Assembly (NCBI RefSeq): GCF_014203705.1
Contig: NZ_JACHJR010000001.1
Location: 1,922,001-1,986,000 of the forward strand
Length of the DNA stretch: 64,000 bases
Origin: Kitasatospora gansuensis
GTDB lineage: Bacteria > Actinomycetota > Actinomycetes > Streptomycetales > Streptomycetaceae
Direction of reading: 5' to 3'
Positions 19,478 to 32,008 of the stretch are shown here, in pieces. Below the pieces are notes generated by a model that saw nothing but the letters and a program-made list of their open reading frames with translations, did no database searches and was not told where the DNA came from. Within the stretch, counting starts at the first letter, position 1, and each line of letters opens with the position of its first letter. Position numbers and translations under genes: made by a program.

Positions 19478-19939
19478 TCAGGCGGTGTCCTGCCCGGCCT
19501 CGCCCTGATATCCCGGGGCGCCGGGCCGGAGCGGGCCGTACGCGCCGGCCCGGGCAGCCAGGGTCGCCCTGGTCTGCCGCAACGCCGCCCGGTAGTGCTC
19601 GGCCCCGGGACGCATCGCGACCGCCAGCGCGAGGTGCTCGGCCGAGGTCTCGAAGTCACCCAGCCGGGCCGCCGCCATGCCCCATCCGAACTGAGCGTAG
19701 TCGTCCGACGGATCGGCCAGCGCCACCGCCCTGAAGTTCTCCATCGCCTCCCGGAACCGCCCCGCGTCGAACAGCGCCCTGGCCAGCATCTCCCGGATGC
19801 TCCGCGACTCCGGCTCCGCCTCGGCCGCCCGGGCCAGCAACTGCACCGCCGCCGCCGGATGCCCCTCCCGCAGCAACTGCGCCCCGCGCCGGAACCAGTC
19901 GTAGACCCCGCCCTCGGGTACCCCGTCACTTCCGCTCAT
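19478..19939 (-). CDS. tetratricopeptide repeat protein
   Basis: 153 aa from ATG 19939, with GGAGGGAG upstream. It is made of TPR-like helix pairs (WFRRGAQLLREGHPAAAVQLL; MLARALFDAGRFREAMENF; GWGMAAARLGDFETSAEHLALA). Cytoplasmic, with no catalytic domain. Such proteins are scaffolds; the partner is unknown, though the adjacent HAD phosphatase is an obvious candidate. Confidence 0.85.
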   Translation of the reverse strand: MSGSDGVPEGGVYDWFRRGAQLLREGHPAAAVQLLARAAEAEPESRSIREMLARALFDAGRFREAMENFRAVALADPSDDYAQFGWGMAAARLGDFETSAEHLALAVAMRPGAEHYRAALRQTRATLAARAGAYGPLRPGAPGYQGEAGQDTA

Positions 19940-20039
19940 CCCTGCCCCAGCTCCCTCCGGCCGCCCGGCACCCGATCTGACACACCCTCCGAGCCGTCTC
20001 GGGCACTTGTGATCACTGAACAGCACATACCCGGTTACC

Positions 20040-21401
20040 ATGCCCAGGATGACGACACCCAGTGCAGACAGTGGAGCCCAAGCTCCGGCAGGCGGCCCCG
20101 GAGACCCCGGGCACGTCGCCACCGCGGGGCTGTCCCTCACCCCGTTCCGTGGCCTGCGGTACCGCCCCGACCGGGTGGGAAACCTGGCAGCGGTCACCTC
20201 CCCGCCGTACGACGTGGTGGACCCGAACCGGCGGCTCGACCTGGAGACCGCCGACCCGCACAACATCGTCCGGCTGATCCTGCCCCGCCCCGAGCCGGAC
20301 GACAGCGGCGACCGCCCCGACCGCGACACCCGCTACCGGCACGCGGCCCGGCTGCTCGCCGACTGGCAGCGCGAGGGCGTCCTCGCCCCCGACCCGGAGG
20401 CCGCGCTCTACGTGTACGAGCAGCGCGCCGACGGCCTGCTGCAACGCGGACTGATCGGCTCGCTGGCCGTCAGCGGCCGGGAGGCCGGCGTGGTGCTGCC
20501 GCACGAGGACGTGATGCCCCGTCCGGTCGCCGACCGGGTCGGCCTGATGCGCACCACCAAGGCCAACCTCGAACCGCTGCTGCTCACCTACCGGGGCCAC
20601 GGCGGCGCCGCCCAGGTGATCGAACGCACCGTCCTGGGCGAGCCGCTGCTCACCACGACCACCAGCGACGGCACCCACCACCGACTCTGGGCCGTCACCG
20701 ACCCGGCCGAACTGGCCGAGGTGTCCCGGGACCTGGCGACCTGCCGGGCGCTGATCGCCGACGGGCACCACCGCTGGGAGATGTACCTGCGGCTCCAGCG
20801 CGAGCACCGCCACCTGCCCCGCAGCCCCTGGGACCGCGGCATGGTCCTGCTGGTGGACACCGCCCGCTACCCGCTCCGGGTCCGCGCCATCCACCGGGTG
20901 CTGTACCGGCTGCCGATCGCCGAGGCCCTGGCCGCGCTCGGCGAGCACTGGCAGGTCAAGGAGGTGCCCGGACCGCTGGAGCACGCCCTCCAGGCCCTCG
21001 CGGACGCCAAGCGCCAGGGCGGCAACGCCTTCCTGCTGACCGCCGGGGACTCGGTCTTCCGCCTGATCAGCGAGCCGGACGAGACCCTGCTCGCCACCAC
21101 CGTCCCGGCCGACAAGCCGGACGAGTGGCGCCACCTGGACGCCACCGTGCTGCACGCCACCCTGCTCGACCACACCTGGCGGGTGCCGGACGGCCCCGAC
21201 GACATCGGCTACCTGCACGCCGCGGCCGCCGCCGAACGCGAGGCCGCCCGGAGCGGCGGCACGGCCGTCCTGCTGCACCCGGTGGAGGAGAGCGTGGTGC
21301 GGCGGCTGGCCGAGCAGGGCGTGACGATGCCCCGGAAGTCCACCTCCTTCGGGCCGAAGCCGGCCACCGGACTGGTGCTCCGCAGCCTCGAACTGGGCTG
21401 A
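20040..21401 (+). CDS. DUF1015 family protein
   Basis: 453 aa. Family blocks LTPFRGLRYRPDRVGNLAAV, SPPYDVV, HNIVRLILP, YVYEQ and LIADGHHRWEMYL are visible, giving a full-length DUF1015 protein (usually 400-450 aa). Biochemical function is not established. ATG 20040 and ATG 20049 are both possible; neither has a clear ribosome site. It is divergent from the TPR gene and converges on the RPSYG-repeat gene across a perfect terminator hairpin. Confidence 0.85.
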   Translation: MPRMTTPSADSGAQAPAGGPGDPGHVATAGLSLTPFRGLRYRPDRVGNLAAVTSPPYDVVDPNRRLDLETADPHNIVRLILPRPEPDDSGDRPDRDTRYRHAARLLADWQREGVLAPDPEAALYVYEQRADGLLQRGLIGSLAVSGREAGVVLPHEDVMPRPVADRVGLMRTTKANLEPLLLTYRGHGGAAQVIERTVLGEPLLTTTTSDGTHHRLWAVTDPAELAEVSRDLATCRALIADGHHRWEMYLRLQREHRHLPRSPWDRGMVLLVDTARYPLRVRAIHRVLYRLPIAEALAALGEHWQVKEVPGPLEHALQALADAKRQGGNAFLLTAGDSVFRLISEPDETLLATTVPADKPDEWRHLDATVLHATLLDHTWRVPDGPDDIGYLHAAAAAEREAARSGGTAVLLHPVEESVVRRLAEQGVTMPRKSTSFGPKPATGLVLRSLELG

Positions 21402-21406
21402 GAAAC

Positions 21407-21446
21407 GGGAAAGGCCCCGACCGCATGTACGGTCGGGGCCTTTCCC
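21407..21446. terminator. bidirectional terminator between DUF1015 and repeat-protein genes
   Basis: A 17-bp perfect stem (21407-21423 with 21430-21446, arm GGGAAAGGCCCCGACCG) around CATGTA lies 5 bp after one stop and about 28 bp before the other gene's end. It is symmetric enough to serve both strands. Confidence 0.85.
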
Positions 21447-21474
21447 TTGTGCTGTCCTGCTACCTGCTGTGGCG

Positions 21475-23961
21475 TCAGCGACGGTCGCCGGAGTCCCGGA
21501 CGTCGTCGACCTCGTCGATCTCGAGGTCGTCCTCGTCGTAGTACTCCTCGACGTCCTCCTCGTCCTCGTAGATCACCTTGTCGTCGCCGGTGTCGTCCAC
21601 GGCGATCCGACGACGCGGCCGCTCCTCGACGATCTCGGCGTCGTCCGCCTCGGCGTCGACGTCGTCCGAAGCCTCCTCCGCGAGCTCGTCCAGCTCGTCG
21701 TCCTCGCCCCGCTCGTCGTCCTCGACGTCCGCGATCTCGCGGCCGTTCTCGTCCGCCATCTCGGGGTCGAGCGCGTCGGTGAACTCCAGGCCGTCGATCT
21801 CGGCGAGCCGCTCGGAGGCGTTGGTCTGCCCGTCGGTGTCCGCCTCGGCCGCCTTGGCGAACCACTCACGGGCCTCGTCGCCACGGCCGGCCGCGATCAG
21901 CGCCTCGGCGTAGGCGTACCGCAGTCGCGCGGTCCACGGCTGGACGGCGTTGGAGGCCAGCTCGGGGCTCTGCAGCGTCACCACGGCGGCGTCGTACTGC
22001 TCCATGTCACCACGGGCACCCGCCGCGACCAGCCGCATCTCGACCTGGCCGGCCTTGTCCAGCTGCTTCACCTCGGGCTCACCGGCCATCGCCAGCGCCC
22101 GCTCCGGACGGCTCAGACCACGCTCACAGTCCGCCATCACCGGCCACAGGTCCACCCGGCCGGTCATCCGCTTCGCGGCCCGGAACTCGGTCAGCGCCTC
22201 CGCGTACCGCTGCGTCACGTACGAGGCGAAGCCCGCCGCCTCACGGACCGAGGCGACCCGGGAGGCCAGCCGCAGCGCGACGCGAGAGTACTGGTACGCC
22301 TCCTCGGGGTCGCTGTCGAGCGTCCGGGCCACCATCACCAGGTTGCGCGCGACATCGTCCGCGAGGGTCTTCGGCAGGCTCTTCAGGTCCTGACGGACAT
22401 CCGCGTCGAGCTCGAAGCCGGTGACATCCTCCGGGATCGGCAGCCGCTTGACCGGCTCGAAGTTACCCCGACGGTCGTCGTAGTCCGACCGCTCGTCACG
22501 ACGCGGCCGGTCGTCCCGGTTGCCGTACGAGGGACGGCCACCACGGTCGTCACGGTTGCCGTACGACGGACGGTCACCCGAGGGGCGACGGTCACCGTAG
22601 GACGGGCGGCCGCCACGGTCATCGCGGTTGCCGTACGAGGGACGGTCACCCGAGGGGCGACGGTCACCGTAGGACGGACGGTCACCGGACGGACGACGGT
22701 CACCGTAGGAGGGACGGTCGCCCGAGGGACGACGGTCACCGTAGGACGGGCGGTCACCCGAGGGACGGTCACCGTACGACGGACGACCACCACGGTCATC
22801 GCGGTTGCCGTACGACGGACGGTCGCCGGAGGGACGGCCGCCACGGTCGTCACGGTTGCCGTACGAGGGACGGTCACCTGAGGGACGACGGTCACCGTAC
22901 GACGGCCGGTCACCGGACGGGCGACGGTCACCGTAGGACGGACGGTCGCCGGAGGGGCGGTCGTCACGACGGAAGCCACCACCGGAGGGACGGTCACCGT
23001 ACGACGGACGGCCACCACGGTCGTCACGGTTGCCGTACGACGGACGGTCACCCGACGGACGGTCGTCACGACGCGGCCGGTCATCACGGTTGCCGTACGA
23101 GGGACGGTCACCGGACGGGCGACGGTCACCGTAGGACGGACGGTCGCCGGAGGGGCGGTCGTCACGACGGAAGCCACCACCGGAGGGACGGTCACCGTAC
23201 GACGGACGGCCACCGCGGTCGTCACGGTTGCCATACGACGGACGGTCACCCGAGGGGCGGCCGCCACGGTCGTCACGGTTGCCGTACGACGGGCGGTCAC
23301 CCGACGGGCGACGGTCACCGTAGGACGGGCGGTCACCCGACGGGCGGCCACCGCGGTCGTCACGGTTGCCGTACGACGGACGGTCACCCGACGGGCGGTC
23401 GTCACGACGGAAGCCACCACCGGAGGGACGGTCACCGTACGACGGACGACCACCGCGGTCGTCACGGTTGCCATACGACGGACGGTCACCGGACGGGCGA
23501 CGGTCACCGTAGGACGGGCGGTCACCGGAGGGGCGGCCGCCACGGTCGTCACGGTTGCCGTACGACGGACGGTCACCCGACGGGCGGCCACCACGGTCGT
23601 CACGGTTGCCGTACGACGGACGGTCACCCGAGGGGCGACGGTCACCGTAGGAGGGACGGTCACCCGACGGACGGCCACCGCGGTCATCGCGGTTGCCGTA
23701 CGACGGGCGGTCACCGGAGGGGCGGCCACCACGGTCGTCACGGTTGCCGTACGACGGACGGTCACCCGAGGGGCGACGGTCACCGTACGACGGGCGGTCG
23801 CCGGAGGGACGGCCGCCACGGTCATCGCGGCTGCCGTACGACGGACGGTCACCCGACGGCCGGCCACCACGGTCGTTGGAGAAACCCCCACGCGACCGGG
23901 GCTCGTAGCCGCGGCCGTCGTCCGATCGTCGGTCGGGACGGTCCTGGGGAGGGTTCGACAT
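21475..23961 (-). CDS. long RPSYG-repeat, TPR-containing protein with acidic tail
   Basis: 828 aa; ATG 23961 has AAGGAG 8 nt upstream. Three parts are visible. Residues 1 to about 487 are disordered Arg/Gly/Asp/Pro/Ser/Tyr repeats with 31 RPSYG motifs (25 as DRPSYG), built of 17-aa DRPSYGNRDDRGGRPSG and 12-aa DRPSYGDRRPSG units. Residues about 490-720 are TPR-like (VMVARTLDSDPEEAYQYSRV; LRYAYAEALIAAGRGDEAR). The last 100 are strongly acidic (DEEDVEEYYDEDDLEIDEVD). The basic RGG/RPSYG part resembles RNA-binding disordered regions. The helical core is a known streptomycete hypothetical family by recollection. The gene lies just downstream of the rRNA operon. Confidence 0.85.
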   Translation of the reverse strand: MSNPPQDRPDRRSDDGRGYEPRSRGGFSNDRGGRPSGDRPSYGSRDDRGGRPSGDRPSYGDRRPSGDRPSYGNRDDRGGRPSGDRPSYGNRDDRGGRPSGDRPSYGDRRPSGDRPSYGNRDDRGGRPSGDRPSYGNRDDRGGRPSGDRPSYGDRRPSGDRPSYGNRDDRGGRPSYGDRPSGGGFRRDDRPSGDRPSYGNRDDRGGRPSGDRPSYGDRRPSGDRPSYGNRDDRGGRPSGDRPSYGNRDDRGGRPSYGDRPSGGGFRRDDRPSGDRPSYGDRRPSGDRPSYGNRDDRPRRDDRPSGDRPSYGNRDDRGGRPSYGDRPSGGGFRRDDRPSGDRPSYGDRRPSGDRPSYGDRRPSGDRPSYGNRDDRGGRPSGDRPSYGNRDDRGGRPSYGDRPSGDRPSYGDRRPSGDRPSYGDRRPSGDRPSYGDRRPSGDRPSYGNRDDRGGRPSYGDRRPSGDRPSYGNRDDRGGRPSYGNRDDRPRRDERSDYDDRRGNFEPVKRLPIPEDVTGFELDADVRQDLKSLPKTLADDVARNLVMVARTLDSDPEEAYQYSRVALRLASRVASVREAAGFASYVTQRYAEALTEFRAAKRMTGRVDLWPVMADCERGLSRPERALAMAGEPEVKQLDKAGQVEMRLVAAGARGDMEQYDAAVVTLQSPELASNAVQPWTARLRYAYAEALIAAGRGDEAREWFAKAAEADTDGQTNASERLAEIDGLEFTDALDPEMADENGREIADVEDDERGEDDELDELAEEASDDVDAEADDAEIVEERPRRRIAVDDTGDDKVIYEDEEDVEEYYDEDDLEIDEVDDVRDSGDRR
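22500..23874. repeat. in-frame tandem repeats of 51 and 36 bp inside the RPSYG gene
   Basis: About 1,375 bp of tightly related units, all multiples of 3, encoding 17-aa and 12-aa blocks. Three interspersed GGGFRRDDRPSG insertions are present. DNA identity between units is high, with silent differences, so expansion and contraction by slippage or recombination is likely. This stretch is prone to assembly error. Confidence 0.9.
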
Positions 23962-24126
23962 CGTGGTGACTCCTTCTGATCTGCTGCTCGACCGCGCGGC
24001 CAGGGCGATGTCATCGCCCGGTGCGGTGTGGTGGGGCCCGCGTGGCCACACACCAGCTCCATTGTCCGGCATCGGGCCACCATCCGCTGTCGGACGGTGG
24101 CCGGTGTGCTTCGGGGAAAAACAAAA

Positions 24127-24167
24127 AAGGCCGTTGGCCCCAGCGAATCGCTGGGGCCAACGGCCTT
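24127..24167 (-). terminator. rRNA operon terminator
   Basis: A long stem, AAGGCCGTTGGCCCCAGCG paired with its complement around a minimal loop, followed on the minus strand by TTTTTTGTTTTT. A classic factor-independent terminator, directly after 5S rRNA. Confidence 0.95.
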
Positions 24168-24176
24168 GAATACTTG

Positions 24177-24293
24177 TTCGGCGGCGTCCTACTCTCCCAC
24201 AGGGTCCCCCCTGCAGTACCATCGGCGCTACGAGGCTTAGCTTCCGGGTTCGGAATGTGACCGGGCGTTTCCCTCGTGCTATGACCGCCGAAA
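24177..24293 (-). rRNA. rrf: 5S ribosomal RNA
   Basis: About 117 nt. On the minus strand it begins GTTTCGGCGGTCATAGC and contains ACATTCCGAACCCGGAAGCT and GGGAGAGTAGGACGCCGCCG, diagnostic of actinobacterial 5S rRNA. Ends estimated to within a few bases. Confidence 0.95.
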
Positions 24294-24399
24294 CCCTATC
24301 GGGTATTCAGCGAAACACACACTTTTTAGTTTATTTAAGTGGTTTTTCACCGGCGATAGCTGTTCGCTACCCGGGAACCACACAGTGAACGCGAGCGTC
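24294..24399 (-). other. 23S-5S spacer
   Basis: About 106 bp. AT-rich relative to the window (TTTTTAGTTTATTTAAG on the plus strand). Contains no tRNA. Presumably holds processing sites. Confidence 0.7.
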
Positions 24400-29330
<4,931 letters not shown>

Positions 29331-29788
29331 TGTCTGCAGGTAATCCTGCAACCACTTCGGAAGAGCGGCACGGCAACCACCGGAATAGGCGGCCCCGCGC
29401 ACTGCGTCCTCGCTAGTGTTTTACTTCATAAAGGAATCTCCAACCCCACCAAACGGTGAGGCCGGGGATGTCAACATATCTGGCGTTGACTTTTGGCACG
29501 CTGTTGAGTTCTCAAGGAACGGACACTTCCTTCGAGCCGCTTATCAGGCGGACCCTCCGGGCGCTTCGTTCTTTCGTGTTTCAAGCTTATCAGATGTTTT
29601 CCGCTCCGTTTTCCGGAGTTTCATTTCATCTTTCGGCTTTTTGCCTTTCGGCGCTCCCGAACTCTACCAGAGCTATTCGGCCCGCTTTTCCCGCTCGAAT
29701 GTGCATCCGAATGGGCGCGTGACGAAGTGACTCGTCAGGGTTTGGGGGTTCCGCTGTCCGGTGTGACCCGGTTTCAGCGACTCGGACT

Positions 29789-29817
29789 ACGTTAAGGCAC
29801 CGGACAGCCCGCGTCAA
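29789..29817 (-). promoter_or_regulatory. candidate distal rRNA promoter
   Basis: On the minus strand TTGACG (29812-29817) and TAACGT (29789-29794) are separated by 17 nt. It is the best -35/-10 match upstream of the operon, about 460 bp from 16S, and likely the outermost of several tandem promoters. Confidence 0.6.
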
Positions 29818-29821
29818 ACAC

Positions 29822-29855
29822 AGAGGGGCCGGATCTGTCCAGATCCGGCCCCTCT
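29822..29855 (-). terminator. terminator after tyrS
   Basis: 16-bp perfect stem AGAGGGGCCGGATCTG with its complement around a 2-nt nominal loop, about 48 bp past the tyrS stop and just upstream of the rRNA promoter, so it shields the rRNA operon from tyrS read-through. Confidence 0.85.
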
Positions 29856-29902
29856 TCGACTGCTCCGCAGCTCAACTGGCGTGCGGTTTCAGCCAACTGA
29901 CA

Positions 29903-31168
29903 CTAGTTCGAGGCGAGCTCGATCGCGGCCAGGTTGCGCTTTCCGCGGCGCAGCACGAGCCAACGGCCGTGCAGCAGGTCCGAGTTGGCCGGTACGGCTT
30001 CCTCGTCGGCGACCTTCGCGTTGTTCAGGTAGGCGCCGCCCTCCTTGATGGTGCGGCGGGCGCCGGAGCGGCTGGGGGCGAGGCCGGCCTCGACCAGGAG
30101 GTCGACCACGGGGAGCAGCTCGGTGACCGTGGCCTTGGGGACCTCGGCCAGGGCGGCGGCCAGGGTGGCGGGCTCCAGGTCGGCGAGGTCGCCCTGGCCG
30201 AAGAGGGCCTTCGAGGCGGCGACCGCGCGCTCGTACTGGTCGGCGCCGTGCAGCAGGGTGGTGAGTTCCTCGGCCAGGGCCCGCTGGGCGAGGCGGGCCT
30301 GCGGGCGCTCGGCGGTCTCGCGCTCCAGCTCCTCGATCTCCTCCCGGGTGCGGAAGGAGAAGATGCGCAGGAAGTTCGAGACGTCCCGGTCGTCCGCGTT
30401 CAGCCAGAACTGGTAGAAGGCGTACGGGGTGGTCAGCTCCGGGTCCAGCCAGATCGTGCCGGACTCGGTCTTGCCGAACTTGGTGCCGTCGGCCTTGACG
30501 ATGAGCGGGGTGGCGAGCAGGTGGACGGGCTTGCCCTCGGCCTTGCGGATCAGGTCGCTGCCGGCCGTGAGGTTGCCCCACTGGTCGCTGCCGCCGGTCT
30601 GCAGGGTGCAGTTGTAGCGGCGGAACAGCTCCAGGTAGTCCATGCCCTGGAGGATCTGGTAGCTGAACTCGGTGTACGAGATGCCGGCCTCGGAGTTCAG
30701 CCGCCGGGCGACCGCCTCCTTGGCGATCATGCCGTTGACCCGGAAGTACTTGCCGACGTCGCGCAGCAGGCTGATCGCCGACATGCCGGACGTCCAGTCC
30801 AGGTTGTTGACCATGCGGGCCGCGTACTCGCCCTCGAAGTCGAGGAACTTGGAGATCTGGCCGCGCAGGCGGTCCACCCAGGCGGCGACCGTCTCGGGGT
30901 CGTTGAGCACTCGCTCGGCGGTGGGCTTGGGGTCGCCGATCAGGCCGGTGGCGCCGCCGACCAGGCCGAGCGGGAAGTTTCCGGCCTGCTGGATCCGGCG
31001 CATGGTGAGGATCTGCACCAGGTTGCCGAGGTGCAGGCTGGGCGCCGTCGGGTCGAAGCCGCAATAGAACGTGACCGGGCCGTCCGCGAACGCCTTGCGC
31101 AGTGCGTCCTCGTCGGTGGACAGGGCGATCAGCCCTCGCCACCGCAGCTCGTCGACGATGTCCGTCAC
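29903..31168 (-). CDS. tyrS: tyrosyl-tRNA synthetase
   Basis: 421 aa. Class I synthetase that charges tRNA-Tyr. The HIGH-type motif is PSLHLGNLVQ (near residue 44). The tyrosine site includes YCGFDPTAP, SYTEFSYQILQGMDY and TGGSDQWGN. The KMSKS-type loop is KFGKTESG. A C-terminal S4 RNA-binding domain (APSRSGARRTIKEGGAYLNN) is present. I prefer GTG 31168 (reads MTDIVDEL) because AGGAG is about 10 nt upstream. GTG 31174, two codons earlier, is also in frame. Monocistronic with its own terminator. Confidence 0.95.
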   Translation of the reverse strand: MTDIVDELRWRGLIALSTDEDALRKAFADGPVTFYCGFDPTAPSLHLGNLVQILTMRRIQQAGNFPLGLVGGATGLIGDPKPTAERVLNDPETVAAWVDRLRGQISKFLDFEGEYAARMVNNLDWTSGMSAISLLRDVGKYFRVNGMIAKEAVARRLNSEAGISYTEFSYQILQGMDYLELFRRYNCTLQTGGSDQWGNLTAGSDLIRKAEGKPVHLLATPLIVKADGTKFGKTESGTIWLDPELTTPYAFYQFWLNADDRDVSNFLRIFSFRTREEIEELERETAERPQARLAQRALAEELTTLLHGADQYERAVAASKALFGQGDLADLEPATLAAALAEVPKATVTELLPVVDLLVEAGLAPSRSGARRTIKEGGAYLNNAKVADEEAVPANSDLLHGRWLVLRRGKRNLAAIELASN

Positions 31169-31416
31169 GGTCACGCTTCTCCTTCGGTCCGGCGCCAGGT
31201 CCGCGCTCGGGCCCGTTCCGTCGGGCCCCGCACCTGGACGACTCCAGCGTCCTAGAGCCTACGCGGTCCCGGCCAGCGACTTTTCGCGGTGCCCGCCCGG
31301 CGCACGGAAATTCCGTTGTTCCCAGCCCCCGCGCGGGTCAGAGTGGAGTCCCGCCGAGCGGCGGACAGGTACTGGACGGGCGTGCCGTCGGGCAGGTCCG
31401 CAAGGAGGTGGCCGAG

Positions 31417-31932
31417 GTGCGCAACACGCTGGTTCTGAACGCGAGCTATGAACCCCTGACGACGGTGTCACTGAAGCGCGCCGTGGTGCTGGTGCTCCAG
31501 GACAAGGCCGTGGTCGAGCAGGCCCATCCGCTCGGTGTGGTGCGGGCGACCGGTATCTCGGTACCGGTCCCCCGGGTGATCAGACTCCAACGCTACGTCC
31601 GGGTGCCGTTCCGACAACGGGCCCCGTGGTCGCGGCGTGGAGTGCTGGTCCGGGACCAGCACCTGTGTGCGTACTGCGGACGACGGGCCACCACCGTGGA
31701 CCACCTCCACCCGAAGTCGCGCGGAGGCGCCGACTCCTGGCTGAACACCGTCGCGGCCTGCGCGGAGGACAACCAGCGCAAGGCCGACCGGACGCCGGAG
31801 CAGGCCGGGATGCGGCTGCTGCGGAAGCCGTTCGAGCCGACGCCGGAGGCGACGCTGATGCTGGCGCTCGGGCTGCACCGCAGTGAGATGAACGAGCTGG
31901 CGGCCTGGCTGCCGGCCGCGGCGGTGGCGTAA
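31417..31932 (+). CDS. HNH endonuclease domain protein
   Basis: 171 aa from GTG 31417, with AAGGAGG 8 nt upstream. The C-terminal half has an HNH motif with paired cysteines: CAYCGRRATTVDHLHPKSRGG, then N in DSWLNTVAACAEDNQRKADR. Its N-terminus NTLVLNASYEPLTTVSLKRA is the standard opening of this widespread actinobacterial HNH family. It probably nicks or cuts DNA. The role is not known. Divergent from tyrS, not next to a methylase, so not an obvious restriction system. Confidence 0.9.
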   Translation: MRNTLVLNASYEPLTTVSLKRAVVLVLQDKAVVEQAHPLGVVRATGISVPVPRVIRLQRYVRVPFRQRAPWSRRGVLVRDQHLCAYCGRRATTVDHLHPKSRGGADSWLNTVAACAEDNQRKADRTPEQAGMRLLRKPFEPTPEATLMLALGLHRSEMNELAAWLPAAAVA

Positions 31933-31953
31933 TACCCCCGGAGGGCCCAAGCC

Positions 31954-31994
31954 CTGGTGGGCCGACCCGGTCGGGGGACAGGTCGGCCCACCAG
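31954..31994. terminator. terminator between HNH and propeller genes
   Basis: 14-bp perfect stem (31954-31967 with 31981-31994, arm CTGGTGGGCCGACC), followed by CTTTTG on the plus strand. It serves the convergent genes on either side. Confidence 0.85.
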
Positions 31995-32008
31995 CTTTTG
32001 ACGTGCGG

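Larger units (their letters stand above)
29331..29902. other. rRNA operon leader, promoters and tyrS terminator
   Basis: 572 bp without protein genes. On the minus strand it holds a tyrS terminator, a strong promoter at 29789-29817, weaker -10-like elements (TAGAGT at 29661-29666, TAAGCT at 29584-29589), and a leader (about 29470-29525) with TTGAGAACTCAACAGCGTGC, the antitermination/processing block usual before streptomycete 16S. Confidence 0.75.

Noticed and set aside
22500..23874. Regular repeats suggesting a CRISPR array
   Set aside because: Units are 36 and 51 bp, all in frame within one gene, with no unique spacers and no cas genes.
31417..31932. HNH gene as part of a restriction or defence system
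   Set aside because: No methylase, helicase or other defence gene adjoins it. This HNH family is near-universal in actinobacteria beside housekeeping genes.
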